Part shown: positions 33,335 to 43,620 of the stretch, piece after piece
Layout of the letters: the number at the start of each line of letters is the position of its first letter
Numbering within the stretch: position 1 is the first letter of the stretch
Source of the DNA: Actinoplanes cyaneus
Lineage (GTDB): Bacteria; Actinomycetota; Actinomycetes; Mycobacteriales; Micromonosporaceae
DNA length: 64,000 bases
Assembly (NCBI RefSeq): GCF_016862095.1
Contig: NZ_BOMH01000004.1
Span: forward strand, 1 to 64,000
Direction: 5' to 3'
Position numbers and translations under genes: made by a program
The notes under the pieces: model-generated
What the model saw: only the letters and a program-made list of their open reading frames with translations
The model's database searches: none
Told to the model about the DNA's origin: nothing

Positions 33335-34168
33335 ATGGGTTACGTGACCACCTCTGACGGCACGAACATCTACTTCAAGGACTGGGGCACCGGCCGGCCG
33401 GTCGTCCTCAGCCACGGGTGGCCGCTGAACTCGGACAGCTGGGAGGCGCAGCAGCTGTTCCTCGCCCGCAACGGCTACCGGGTGATCGCGCACGACCGCC
33501 GGGGTCACGGCCGGTCGGACCAGACGTGGACCGGCAACGAGATGGACACGTACGCCGCGGACCTGGCCGCTGTCATCGAGACCCTCGACCTGCGGGACGT
33601 GACGCTGGTCGGCTTCTCCACCGGTGGCGGCGAGATCTCCCGCTACATCGGCAACTACGGCACCGCCCGCGTCGCGCAGGCCGTGCTCGTCTCCGCCGTC
33701 CCGCCGCTGATGCTGCAGACCCCGGACAACCCGAGCGGCCTGCCGATCTCGGTGTTCGACGGCATCCGCGAGGGCTCGCTGAAGGACCGCGGCCAGCTGT
33801 ACCAGGACTTCGCGGCCGGCCCGTTCTTCGGCGCGAACCGTCCCGGCGCGCAGGTGTCGCAGGGCATGAAGGACTCGTTCTGGCTGCAGGGCATGACCGG
33901 CGGGCACCACAACACGTACGAGAGCATCGCCGCGTTCTCGGCCACCGACTTCCGCGGTGACCTGGCCAAGTTCGACGTCCCGACCCTGGTCATCCACGGT
34001 GACGACGACCAGGTCGTGCCGTTCGAGGTCGGCGGCAAGGCGTCCGCCGCGCTGATCAAGGGCGCCGAGCTGAAGGTGTACGCCGGCGCGCCGCACGGCA
34101 TCACCGACACGCACAAGGAGCAGCTCGGCCAGGACCTGCTGGAGTTCCTGAACAGCTACGCCGCCTGA
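33335..34168 (+). CDS. Alpha/beta hydrolase (non-haem chloroperoxidase / arylesterase type)
   Basis: This 277-residue hydrolase has the canonical fold. The oxyanion region is [13 protein letters not shown], the nucleophile elbow GFSTGGGE (Ser near residue 97), Asp in [13 protein letters not shown] and the catalytic His in [12 protein letters not shown]. It closely matches cofactor-free chloroperoxidases and aryl esterases, which are promiscuous ester and perhydrolysis enzymes. The ATG at 33335 follows GAAGGGA. It is followed by a 13-base-pair hairpin. The physiological substrate is unknown. Confidence 0.93.
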   Translation: MGYVTTSDGTNIYFKDWGTGRPVVLSHGWPLNSDSWEAQQLFLARNGYRVIAHDRRGHGRSDQTWTGNEMDTYAADLAAVIETLDLRDVTLVGFSTGGGEISRYIGNYGTARVAQAVLVSAVPPLMLQTPDNPSGLPISVFDGIREGSLKDRGQLYQDFAAGPFFGANRPGAQVSQGMKDSFWLQGMTGGHHNTYESIAAFSATDFRGDLAKFDVPTLVIHGDDDQVVPFEVGGKASAALIKGAELKVYAGAPHGITDTHKEQLGQDLLEFLNSYAA

Positions 34169-34178
34169 GGTAGTTTGG

Positions 34179-34209
34179 TCGGCGTGCGGGAGACATTCCC
34201 GCACGCCGA
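34179..34209 (+). terminator. 13-bp hairpin 3' of the alpha/beta hydrolase gene
   Basis: TCGGCGTGCGGGA (34179-34191) pairs with TCCCGCACGCCGA (34197-34209) around GACAT, and TCTTCTC follows. It starts 11 bases past the hydrolase stop and 20 bases ahead of the small leader ORF, so it may also be part of that leader. Confidence 0.8.
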
Positions 34210-34228
34210 TCTTCTCGAAGGGACAGAC

Positions 34229-34282
34229 ATGCGCCTTCACCTGGACACGGTCGCCGCCTCGCCGCGAGAGCGCGCCCTGTAG
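34229..34282 (+). CDS. Putative 17-residue leader peptide upstream of the MFS exporter
   Basis: An ATG at 34229 preceded by GAAGGGAC opens a 17-codon frame, MRLHLDTVAASPRERAL, ending in TAG at 34280-34282. It stops 72 bases before the exporter GTG. The exporter ribosome site is placed in a predicted stem (34300-34348), so translation of this peptide may decide whether that stem forms. Leader peptides of this kind control several resistance genes; its existence here is inference from position and ribosome site. Confidence 0.55.
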   Translation: MRLHLDTVAASPRERAL

Positions 34283-34299
34283 TCAAAGCCCGGCGCTGA

Positions 34300-34348
34300 C
34301 TCCTCGCCGCGAGCGGTCTCCCCCGACCGTTCATCCAGGCCCGAGGAG
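34300..34348 (+). promoter_or_regulatory. Stem sequestering the ribosome-binding site of the MFS gene
   Basis: CTCCTCG (34300-34306) is complementary to CGAGGAG (34342-34348), which is the ribosome-binding site six bases before the GTG at 34355. Between them CGGTC and GACCG can form an inner stem. The upstream leader frame contains GCGAG and GCGCC that could compete for the same strand. This fits a translational attenuator. Confidence 0.55.
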
Positions 34349-34354
34349 CATTTT

Positions 34355-35734
34355 GTGCATCCCTTCAACCGTCTCTGGACCGCGGCAGCGGTCTCCAATC
34401 TGGGCGACGGCGTCACCGTGGTGGCCGGCCCGTTGCTGCTCGCCACCGTCAGCGACTCCCCCGCGGTGATCGCCGGCGGGGCCTTCGCCTCCCACCTGCC
34501 CTGGCTGCTGTTCGCCCTGGCCAGCGGTGCCGTCGTGGACCGGCTCGACCGCCGCCGCCTGGTCGTCACCGTCAACCTGCTGCGCGGTGGGGTGCTCGCC
34601 GGGCTCGCCGTCGTGATCGCTTCCGGACACGTCTCCGTGCCGCTGATCTACTCGGCGCTGTTCCTGCTCGGGGTCGGCGAGACGCTCGCCGACACCGCCT
34701 ACGGGGCGCTGCTTCCCGCCGTGGTCGCGCCGGAGGAGTTGGAGCGGGCGAACGCGCGGCTGGGCGCCACGTTCACGATCGCCAACCAGTTCGCCGCCAA
34801 GCCGTTCGGCGCGTGGCTCTACGGGGTCGCGGCGGCGGTGCCGTTCGGGCTGGACGCCGCCACGTTCGTCGCCGCGGCGGCGCTGATCGCGGGCCTTCCC
34901 CGGCCGGCGCCCGCACCGCAACGATCCGGGATGCGCGGAGAGTCACCGGCCTCGAACCCCACCCGCGTGGCCCCCTCCGCCGAGACACCGCCCGGCGGAC
35001 CCGGCCCGTCCAGCCAGCCAGACCCGTCCGGCGGACCCGGCCTGTCCAGCGGACCCGGCCCGTCCAGCGGACCCGGCCCGTCCAGCGGACCCGGCCCGTC
35101 CAGCGGTCGAGCCACCGGCGGCCGGCTGCGCACGGAGATCGCCGAAGGATTGCGGTGGCTGCGCGGTCAGCGGCTGCTCCGGGTGCTCGCCGTCACGATG
35201 GGGATCGCGAACATCGCCTTCTGCGCGGCCTTCGCGGTGTTCGTCCTCTACGCCCGCGAACGCCTGGACCTGTCCGATGTCGGCTACGGCTTCCTGCTCA
35301 CCTCGTTCGCCGCGGGCGGCCTGGCCGGTGCCGGTCTGGCGGCCCGGCTGGCGCGGCGGTTCGGCACCGCCACGGTCCTGCGCGCCGGGCTGATCGTCGA
35401 GATCGCCACCCACCTCACCCTGGCCGTCACGACGAACCCGCTGATCGCCGGCGCGGTCATCGTGATCTTCGCGGCGCACACCATGGTGTGGGGCGTGCTG
35501 ACAGCGGCCATCCGGCAGCGGACCGTTCCTGATCACCTGCGCGGCCGCGTCGGCAGCGTCTTCGGCCTCCTGGAGACCGGTGGCGCCGCGCTCGGCTGGC
35601 TGCTCGGGGCGGCACTCGCCCAGGTCGGGGATGTCACGACGCCGTTCTGGGTCGCGGCCTTCGCGATGCTCGCGGTGACCGCGGCGGCCTGGCGTCCGCT
35701 TTCCCTTTCCCACCCCTCGGGGGTACGGCCATGA
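34355..35734 (+). CDS. MFS efflux transporter with internal GPGPSS repeat
   Basis: This 459-residue major-facilitator protein resembles the MFS_3 / macrolide- or enterobactin-exporter type (MHPFNRLWTAAAVSNLGDGVTVVAGPLLLA). Six helices lie in about residues 10-180 and six in about 270-445. The cytoplasmic loop between the halves is extended by a hydrophilic stretch (about 190-250) containing six copies of a GPGPSS-type hexapeptide. GTG 34355 has GAGGAG six bases upstream. A leader peptide and a site-sequestering stem precede it, so drug-induced expression is plausible. The substrate is unknown. Confidence 0.92.
   Translation: MHPFNRLWTAAAVSNLGDGVTVVAGPLLLATVSDSPAVIAGGAFASHLPWLLFALASGAVVDRLDRRRLVVTVNLLRGGVLAGLAVVIASGHVSVPLIYSALFLLGVGETLADTAYGALLPAVVAPEELERANARLGATFTIANQFAAKPFGAWLYGVAAAVPFGLDAATFVAAAALIAGLPRPAPAPQRSGMRGESPASNPTRVAPSAETPPGGPGPSSQPDPSGGPGLSSGPGPSSGPGPSSGPGPSSGRATGGRLRTEIAEGLRWLRGQRLLRVLAVTMGIANIAFCAAFAVFVLYARERLDLSDVGYGFLLTSFAAGGLAGAGLAARLARRFGTATVLRAGLIVEIATHLTLAVTTNPLIAGAVIVIFAAHTMVWGVLTAAIRQRTVPDHLRGRVGSVFGLLETGGAALGWLLGAALAQVGDVTTPFWVAAFAMLAVTAAAWRPLSLSHPSGVRP
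34997..35104 (+). repeat. 18-bp tandem repeat (six units) inside the MFS gene
   Basis: Six consecutive 18-base units start at 34997. The consensus is GGACCCGGCCCGTCCAGC; the second unit is degenerate. In frame they encode GPGPSS in the loop between the two transporter halves, where length changes would be tolerated. Confidence 0.92.
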
Positions 35735-35814
35735 GCCGCCCGTGACCTCCCGGGCCAACCGGTCCGGAGTCGTTCACGGCTGGGCCCGATCGTGGTCAAC
35801 GGGCCCGCACAACG

Positions 35815-35856
35815 ACGGTGGGCACCAGCTCCCGGCTTTCAGCTGGTGCCCACCGT
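35815..35856. terminator. 16-bp hairpin between convergent MFS and HisN-like genes (palindrome family relative)
   Basis: Arms 35815-35830 and 35841-35856 are perfectly complementary around a 10-base loop. The right arm AGCTGGTGCCCACCGTGGTCAT extends (35841-35862) in close likeness to the left arm of the 4.2-kb palindrome. The position between convergent stops suggests a two-way terminator. Confidence 0.8.
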
Positions 35857-35899
35857 GGTCATCAGGGCGGAGACCCACCATGGGCACCGATCGATCGGC

Positions 35900-36697
35900 T
35901 TATCGGACCATTTGCGCATTCTCTCCGCGAAGGATGGCGAGCGCCTGTTCCAGCAGCTCGGCGTTGCTGGCGAAGGCGAACGGCCCCGCGCCCGGCCGCT
36001 CCTGCCCGTCGAGCCCGCGGAACACGCCGCCCGCCTCCGGGATGATCACCGAGCTCGCCGCGAAGTCCCAGATCTGCCCGCTGGTCTGCACCGCCACGTC
36101 GAGATCGCCCTGCGCCACCAGCAGCGGCGGATGCACCGGCCACGGCTCCTCGGCGGCCACCTCGACCAGCGGCGCCGCGACCTCGCGCCCCCAGTCGATC
36201 GGCACCACGCCGAGCCGCGCCGAGCTCACGTCCGGCCGCGCGCCCGACACGTGGATCCGCTCGGCGTCGACGAGACGATCGTTCACGACCTTTCCCCGGT
36301 ACGCCCCCTGACCGCGCCCGGCCCACCAGGCGAGCCCCTGAGCCGGGACGATCTGCACGCCCGCGGTCACGACACCGTCCACCTCGAGGGCGATCAGCAC
36401 CAGCCACCGGTCGTCCCCCCGCACGAACAGCGCGGTGCCGTCGATCGGGTCGATGATCCAGCGCCGCCCGTTGCCGCTCGCGGTCTCGCCGTGCTCCTCG
36501 CCGAGGATGGCGTCGTCCGGCCGCGCCGCGGTCAGCACGTCGCGGATCACGGTCTCCACCGCCCGGTCGGCGACGGTCACCACGGACCCGTCCTTCTTGC
36601 GCTCCTGCGGCAGGTCGGCGATCACCGCGAAGTGGCGAAGCGCCTCCGCGGCCCCGATCAGCGCGGCCCGCTGGGCCAGTTCCACATCTGTCTCCAC
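35900..36697 (-). CDS. Inositol-monophosphatase-family phosphatase (HisN-like)
   Basis: This phosphatase of about 265 residues has the metal-site motifs of the family: Glu in ILGEEHGE, DPIDGT in WIIDPIDGTALFVRG and the C-terminal Asp in IWDFAASSVIIPEAGG. The overall layout, with KKDGSVVTVADRAVE at the N terminus, is close to actinobacterial histidinol-phosphatase HisN, but inositol or 3'-phosphoadenosine phosphatases cannot be excluded. I chose the GTG at 36697, preceded by AGGA; the frame is open further upstream. It is divergent from the acyl-CoA synthetase with about 70 bases between them. Confidence 0.9.
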   Translation of the reverse strand: METDVELAQRAALIGAAEALRHFAVIADLPQERKKDGSVVTVADRAVETVIRDVLTAARPDDAILGEEHGETASGNGRRWIIDPIDGTALFVRGDDRWLVLIALEVDGVVTAGVQIVPAQGLAWWAGRGQGAYRGKVVNDRLVDAERIHVSGARPDVSSARLGVVPIDWGREVAAPLVEVAAEEPWPVHPPLLVAQGDLDVAVQTSGQIWDFAASSVIIPEAGGVFRGLDGQERPGAGPFAFASNAELLEQALAILRGENAQMVR

Positions 36698-36770
36698 CGG
36701 TTCATCCTGCCTGGTGCCCGGCAAGGACTTGTCGGGTGACGGCGAAACGGCATGGGAAGGTGGGCGGAAC

Positions 36771-38537
<1,767 letters not shown>

Positions 38538-38547
38538 AGTCGGGGGC

Positions 38548-38928
38548 ATGCATCGTAGTCGATTGTTCGGAATGCTCGTCGACACCCCGGCCTCCTCGGC
38601 CGCCGCCGCCGCGGACTTCTGGGCCGCGGCGCTGGGCGGGTCGGCGAGGCAGTCGGCGGACGAGCCGGAGTACACGCGGGTCACCGGGACCGTCGCGGGC
38701 TTCGCGATGGTCGTCCAGTCCGTCGACGACCAGGCGCGGATCCACCTCGACATCGAGACCGACGACGTGCAGGCGGAGGCGGAGCGGCTGCTGGCGCTCG
38801 GCGCGACGCTGGTCACGGACAACGGCGGCCACAAGATCCTGCGGGCGCCGGGCGGTCACCTGGTGTGCGTGGTGCCGGTGCAGAGCCCGTCGGAGGTCTT
38901 CGACGCCGACGCCAAGTCCTGGCCGTAA
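38548..38928 (+). CDS. VOC-family (glyoxalase/bleomycin-resistance-like) protein
   Basis: This 126-residue protein has one vicinal-oxygen-chelate module pair: N-terminal MHRSRLFGMLVDTPASSAAAAADFWAAALGG, a central VVQSVDDQARIHLDIETDDVQAE with a likely metal His, and C-terminal LRAPGGHLVCVVPVQ. Such small proteins bind metal or sequester drugs; the activity is not determined by sequence. It lies 10 bases after the acyl-CoA synthetase stop. Confidence 0.88.
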   Translation: MHRSRLFGMLVDTPASSAAAAADFWAAALGGSARQSADEPEYTRVTGTVAGFAMVVQSVDDQARIHLDIETDDVQAEAERLLALGATLVTDNGGHKILRAPGGHLVCVVPVQSPSEVFDADAKSWP

Positions 38929-38969
38929 ACGCTCGCCCCCGCCACGCCTTCCGGCCCGGCGCGCCACCC

Positions 38970-39027
38970 CACGCCTCCGCCGAGGCGGCGTGTCACTCCA
39001 TGCTTCCGCTGAGGCGGCGCGTCATTC
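38970..39027. repeat. 29-bp imperfect tandem duplication with internal hairpins
   Basis: Two 29-base units begin at 38970 and 38999. Each contains a small hairpin of the form GCCTCCGCCGAGGC. They lie between the convergent VOC and STAS genes, reach the STAS stop and may act as a terminator. Confidence 0.65.
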
Positions 39028-39375
39028 CAGGCTGAACAGGTCGGCGGCCCGCGTGGCGCGCAGCAACCAGCGCAGATGCGGCTGCGGATTGCGCAGATGA
39101 CACGTCGCGTCCCGCGCACCGGCCACCCGGCGCGCCGCGACGAGCATCCGCAACCCGGCCGCGTCGCAGAAGTCCACCTCGGCGACGTCGATGTGGATCT
39201 GCCGGACCGGAACCATCAGGCCGAGCACGTCGTACACCCGGGTCAGGTCGTACAACTGGGTCTGCAGGGCCGTCACCGACATCGCGTCCAGGCTGCCCTG
39301 CAAGCGGATGATCAACCGGTCGCCGTTGCGCGCGCCGGCGATCCTGGTGCCCGCGAAGCTGGGATCAGGGGTCAT
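39022..39375 (-). CDS. STAS-domain protein (anti-sigma-factor-antagonist-like)
   Basis: This 117-residue protein has the STAS fold: LIIRLQGSLDAMSVTALQTQL and the conserved switch region IHIDVAEVDFCDAAGLRMLVAA. In anti-anti-sigma factors the phosphorylated Ser lies just after the Asp; here the position reads FCDAAG, with Cys and Ala instead of Ser, so phosphorylation control may be lost. GGAGG lies six bases ahead of the ATG at 39375. It overlaps the upstream ATPase-domain gene by 4 bases. Confidence 0.9.
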   Translation of the reverse strand: MTPDPSFAGTRIAGARNGDRLIIRLQGSLDAMSVTALQTQLYDLTRVYDVLGLMVPVRQIHIDVAEVDFCDAAGLRMLVAARRVAGARDATCHLRNPQPHLRWLLRATRAADLFSLE

Positions 39376-40202
39376 GACGGAACCTCCGGCCGGTCGCGCA
39401 GGATCGCCCATACCAGTTTCCCGCCTCGCGCCGGCAGCGCACCCCACGCCGACGCCGCCGCGTCCACGATCCGCAGTCCGAGACCGCGATCGGTCAGCGA
39501 CGGGCCGAGCGGGCCGGGGACCGGGTCGCGCACCCGGGGCAGCCCCGGATCCCCGTCGTAGACGGCCAGGTGCAGGCCGGCGCCCGCCCCCTCACCGCGC
39601 GGCGACACGATCATCTCGATGTCGGTGCCGGCGTGCTCGGCCGCGTTCACCACCAGCTCGGAGGCGACCAGCCGGCCGCGCTGCAGCAGGTGCGGCAGGT
39701 CCCAGCCGCGGCACGCGTCGCTGACCAGTGAACGGGCCAGCACCGCGGCACCCGGGTCCGGCGGCAGGGCCAGGTGCATCCGGTCGATCAGCGGGCGGCG
39801 GTGCGCCAGGGCGGTGCGGGCCTGCTGGACCGAGCCGTACATGACCAGCCAGTCCCGGGCACCGAGCCGCCGCAGCCGCCGGGCCAGCGGGACCGCCGCG
39901 GGCAGGCACACCTCGATCGCGATCGGCGGCTGCATCGCGGCGCCCTGCGCGCACAGGGTCAGCCAGAGCGGCGCGCTGACCGCCTGCCGGTCGTCGAGCC
40001 GGTGCAGGTCGACGATCAGGCCGGTGGGGTGCTCGGCCAGGCACTTGTCCAGCACTGTCCGGGCCCGCCAGGACAACGACCGGTCCCAGGGGCCGGAGAG
40101 GGCCACTTCGATGATCGCGGTGTCCGGATCGATGACGGCCATCACCGACTCGTCCACTGCTTCTCCGGACCACCCGATCAGATGCGGCGAGTCCGCGGCC
40201 AT
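39372..40202 (-). CDS. Anti-sigma-factor-like protein: STAS-like N-terminal region plus HATPase
   Basis: This protein of about 276 residues has an N-terminal STAS-like segment (about residues 20-125, IIEVALSGPWDRSLSWRARTVLDKCLAEHPTGLIVDLHRL) fused to a serine-kinase-type HATPase (about 140-270). The ATPase motifs are LVASELVVNAAEHAGT (N box) and a DRGLGLRIVDAAASAW lid. It probably phosphorylates or binds a STAS partner or sigma factor; the neighbouring STAS gene overlaps it by 4 bases. GGAGG precedes the ATG at 40202. No sigma-factor gene is in the window. Confidence 0.88.
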   Translation of the reverse strand: MAADSPHLIGWSGEAVDESVMAVIDPDTAIIEVALSGPWDRSLSWRARTVLDKCLAEHPTGLIVDLHRLDDRQAVSAPLWLTLCAQGAAMQPPIAIEVCLPAAVPLARRLRRLGARDWLVMYGSVQQARTALAHRRPLIDRMHLALPPDPGAAVLARSLVSDACRGWDLPHLLQRGRLVASELVVNAAEHAGTDIEMIVSPRGEGAGAGLHLAVYDGDPGLPRVRDPVPGPLGPSLTDRGLGLRIVDAAASAWGALPARGGKLVWAILRDRPEVPS

Positions 40203-40363
40203 GTCCCCTTCCTCCGGCAGACGCACGCAACGACATTCATCACTATCGCCCGCAATTCTTGAATCGTCCCAAAGACACCGTCAACGCAGATTCACCATGC
40301 GCCGATGACCGCACCTGCGGGCCGCCCGCCCCCGCCGGCCATCAAACAGGGCCCAGCAGTAAA

Positions 40364-40381
40364 CATAGACGTATGTCTATG
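40364..40381. promoter_or_regulatory. Orphan operator-like palindrome
   Basis: CATAGAC and GTCTATG form a perfect 7-base inverted repeat around GTAT, in an AT-rich patch. It looks like a TetR/PadR-type operator, but no regulator gene adjoins it. The gap 40203-40774 contains only this, GC-rich repeats and no convincing gene; it may be a decayed locus. Confidence 0.45.
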
Positions 40382-40454
40382 GATTATGGCGCGCGGGTCC
40401 GGCGGCGTCCGCCGAACTGCGAAAAGCGTCAGCCGATCCCACGACGCCCCGGGT

Positions 40455-40565
40455 TGCGCGCCCGCAACGACCGGGTTGCGGGCCCCGCGACGACCGGGTT
40501 GCGGGCCCCGGGACGCCCGGGTTGCGCGCCCGCGACGGCCGGGATTGTGGGCTCGCGACGGCCGT
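40455..40565. repeat. Degenerate tandem repeats (about 27-31 bp) in a gene-free gap
   Basis: Four or five units of the form GGGTTGCGGGCCCCGCGACGACC follow one another. They are GC-rich and unequal in length. The gap 40203-40774 shows no other structure apart from the orphan palindrome and loose GC-rich repeats. Confidence 0.7.
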
Positions 40566-40774
40566 TCTCCGAGACCTCCCCGAGCGCATCGGGCCCGTCC
40601 GGGAACGCGGAGCCGGCCAACGCCCACGACCCCGCACCCCCATGGTGCCCCGCCGCTCCCGCCCGTACCTCACGCGGCACAGGTCCGGCCCCGCCCGAAC
40701 CCCGCGCGGCACCGGTCCGCCCCCGGCCCGGCGCGCCTCAGCGGCCCCGGGCCGGGGTCAGCTCAACGAACGGC

Positions 40775-43534
40775 TCACATGCCGCTCTGGTAGGCCAGCA
40801 CCCCCCGGTTCACGGCCGTGATCGCCTTACGCGCGGTCTCCTTCACGCCGGGCGACGCGCCGGACGCCTCGCGAATCTGGCTGAGCAGGTCGAGCACCTG
40901 CCGCGCCCACCGGACGAAGTCACCGGCCGGCATGTCCGCGTCGTAGTTGTGCCCGCTCGCCAGCACCTTGGCCAGCGGCTCCCCGCGCGCCCAGCGGTAC
41001 ATCGGCCAGACGAAGCCCGGGTCGGGCTCGCGGGTCAGCGACAGCCCGTGCTCGCTCTCCTCGGCGGCGATCTCGGTCCACAACTTGGCGCAGGCGTCGA
41101 CCGCGCCGCTGATCGCGCCCTTCGGCACCGACGCCCGGTCCTCCCCCTCACGGCGGGACTCGTAGAGCACCATGGACACCGCGGCGGCCAGCTCCACCGG
41201 GTCGAGCCCGTCCCACACACCTTGCCGCACGCACTCGGCGACCAGCAGATCGGCCTCGGACCAGATCCGCCCCAGCATCCGGCCGGCCTCGGTGACCTCG
41301 CCGTCGCCCGACAGGTAGCCGCGCGCGGTGAGGACCGAGCAGACCTGATCGAAGGTACGGGCGAGCGAGCCGGTGCGGCCCGCCACCTTGTCGCGCAGCT
41401 GGTCGGTGTCGCGCAGCAGCCGGTGCCGGCGCTCGGCCCAGCGGGCGTGCTCCTCCCGGTCCGGGCAGGCGTGGCACGGGTGCTGCCGCAGCTGGACCTT
41501 GAGCAGGGCGATCTCGGCGTCCTCCCCCGGGTTCGCCTTGCTGCGGCCGCCACGGCGACGATCCGGGTGCCGGTCCAGCCCGGTGCCGCTGACCTGGGCG
41601 GCCAGGTCGCGCCGGGCGCCCGGGGAGCGGTGGTTGAAGTTCTTCGGGACGCGCAGGCGGCTCAGCACCTCGACCTCACCGCCGAAGTCGGCCGGGCTGA
41701 CCCGGCCGGCCCAGCGGTCCTGCGTGAGGACCAGCGGGCGCGGCTCGCCGAACCCGCCGGCGGCCGGCTCGAGGACCACGGCCAGGCCGGAACGGCGGCC
41801 CTGCGGGACCCGGATCACGTCACCGACGCGGAGTTTCGCCAGGGAGTCGTTGGCGGCCGAGCGGCGCTGCGCGACCCCCTGCCGGGCCAGGGACTTCTCC
41901 CGGTCGGCGATCGCCACGCGAAGCCCGAAATACTCGTCGAAGTCGCCGTGGTGGCAGGCGGCGTCCTCGCCCCACGTCTGCATGGTCTCGACGTTGCGCT
42001 GCACCTGGCGCGCCAGGCCGACCACCGAGCGGTCGGCCTGGAACTGGGCGAAGGACGACTCGAGCAGCTCACGGGACTTCTCCGCCCCGACCGAGCCGAC
42101 GAGGTTCACGGCCATGTTGTACGACGGACGGAACGACGACCGCAACGGATAGGTGCGCGTGGAGGCCAGACCGGCCACGTGCCGCGGGTCGACCTCCGGG
42201 CTCCAGAGGACGACGGCGTGGCCCTCGACGTCGATGCCCCGGCGCCCGGCACGACCGGTGAGCTGCGTGTACTCCCCCGGGGTGAGGTCGACGTGCGCCT
42301 CGCCGTTGAACTTGACCAGGCGCTCCAGGACGACACAGCGGGCCGGCATGTTGATGCCCAGCGCCAGCGTCTCGGTCGCGAAGACCGCCTTGACCAGGCC
42401 GTTGACGAAGCACTCCTCGACCGCCTCCTTGAAGGCGGGCAGCATGCCGGCGTGGTGCGCGGCGACGCCCCGCTCCAGCCCGTCGAGCCACTCCCAGTAA
42501 CCCAGGACCGACAGGTCCTCGGCGGGGATGCCGGCGACCTTGGCCTGGGCGATCCGCCGGATCTCGGCGCGCTCCTCCGGGTCGGTCAGGCGCAGGCCGG
42601 CGCCGAGGATCTGCTGGACAGCGGCGTCACAGCCGGCGCGGCTGAAGATGAACAGGATCGCCGGCAGCAGCCCGGCCCGCTCCAGCCGGTCGACGACCTC
42701 GGCGCGCGGCGGCGGCTGCCAGCGCTTGCCGCGGCCACCGCGCCCGTTCCACCCGCCGGCGCTCGCGCCCATCTCCAGCCGGCGCTCCATCTCGCGGGCG
42801 TAGCGCAGCAGCTCGGGGTGCACGTCGTGTTTCTTGGCCGCGTCCGCGTCGTGGAACAGGTCGAACATCCGCCGCCCGACCAGCATGTGCTGCCAGAGCG
42901 GGACCGGCCGGTGCTCGCTGACCACCACCTCGGTCTCGCCGCGGACGGTGACCAGCCAGTCGGCGAACTCCTCGTAGTTGCTGACGGTCGCCGACAGCGA
43001 CACCAGGGTCACCGAGGCCGGGAGGTGGATGATCACCTCTTCCCAGACCGCGCCGCGGAACCGGTCGGCCAGGTAGTGCACCTCGTCCATCACCACATAC
43101 GCGAGGTTCTTCAGCTGGGTCGAGCCGGAGTAGAGCATGTTGCGCAGCACCTCGGTGGTCATCACGACCACCGGCGCGTCCGCGTTGATCACGTTGTCGC
43201 CGGTGAGCAGGCCGACCTTCTCCGGCCCGTACCGCTCGACGAGATCGTGGAACTTCTGGTTGGACAGCGCCTTGATCGGCGTCGTGTAGAAGCACTTGCG
43301 CTGCCCCGACCGTAGCGCCAGATGCACCGCGAACTCGCCGACCACGGTCTTGCCGGCACCGGTCGGCGCGCAGACCAGCACGCCGTTGCCCCGCTCCAGG
43401 ACCTCGCACGCCTCGCGCTGGAAGTCGTCCAGATCGAAGCCCACGTCAAGCATGAAGTCGTCGAGCGCCGGGAACGAGGCGACCCGCGCCGCCCGCCGCT
43501 TGGATTCCGCATACTTCTCGGCGGGACTAGTCAT
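40775..43534 (-). CDS. helY: HelY/Mtr4-like DEAD/DEAH-box RNA helicase
   Basis: This superfamily-2 helicase of about 919 residues is related to yeast Mtr4/Ski2. Motif I is CAPTGAGKTVVGEF (about residue 53), motif II DEVHYLADRFRG, motif III SLSATVSNYEEF, and motif VI QLTGRAGRRGID. The DSHCT domain ends the protein. Actinobacterial HelY is thought to act in RNA processing or decay. I chose the ATG at 43534 (MTSPAEKYAES). It is divergent from the HAD gene with about 86 bases between them. Confidence 0.94.
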   Translation of the reverse strand: MTSPAEKYAESKRRAARVASFPALDDFMLDVGFDLDDFQREACEVLERGNGVLVCAPTGAGKTVVGEFAVHLALRSGQRKCFYTTPIKALSNQKFHDLVERYGPEKVGLLTGDNVINADAPVVVMTTEVLRNMLYSGSTQLKNLAYVVMDEVHYLADRFRGAVWEEVIIHLPASVTLVSLSATVSNYEEFADWLVTVRGETEVVVSEHRPVPLWQHMLVGRRMFDLFHDADAAKKHDVHPELLRYAREMERRLEMGASAGGWNGRGGRGKRWQPPPRAEVVDRLERAGLLPAILFIFSRAGCDAAVQQILGAGLRLTDPEERAEIRRIAQAKVAGIPAEDLSVLGYWEWLDGLERGVAAHHAGMLPAFKEAVEECFVNGLVKAVFATETLALGINMPARCVVLERLVKFNGEAHVDLTPGEYTQLTGRAGRRGIDVEGHAVVLWSPEVDPRHVAGLASTRTYPLRSSFRPSYNMAVNLVGSVGAEKSRELLESSFAQFQADRSVVGLARQVQRNVETMQTWGEDAACHHGDFDEYFGLRVAIADREKSLARQGVAQRRSAANDSLAKLRVGDVIRVPQGRRSGLAVVLEPAAGGFGEPRPLVLTQDRWAGRVSPADFGGEVEVLSRLRVPKNFNHRSPGARRDLAAQVSGTGLDRHPDRRRGGRSKANPGEDAEIALLKVQLRQHPCHACPDREEHARWAERRHRLLRDTDQLRDKVAGRTGSLARTFDQVCSVLTARGYLSGDGEVTEAGRMLGRIWSEADLLVAECVRQGVWDGLDPVELAAAVSMVLYESRREGEDRASVPKGAISGAVDACAKLWTEIAAEESEHGLSLTREPDPGFVWPMYRWARGEPLAKVLASGHNYDADMPAGDFVRWARQVLDLLSQIREASGASPGVKETARKAITAVNRGVLAYQSGM

Positions 43535-43620
43535 GAACAGAAGCCTAGTTCGCGGGTGTGACAATTTGCGACACGGTAGTGGCCGTCAGGAGGCAAACCC
43601 GGCATCGGTAAGGTGCACGA

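Noticed and set aside
40259..43315. 1018-residue plus-strand frame opposite helY
   Set aside because: It is antisense to a helicase with all motifs; its first part is repeat DNA.
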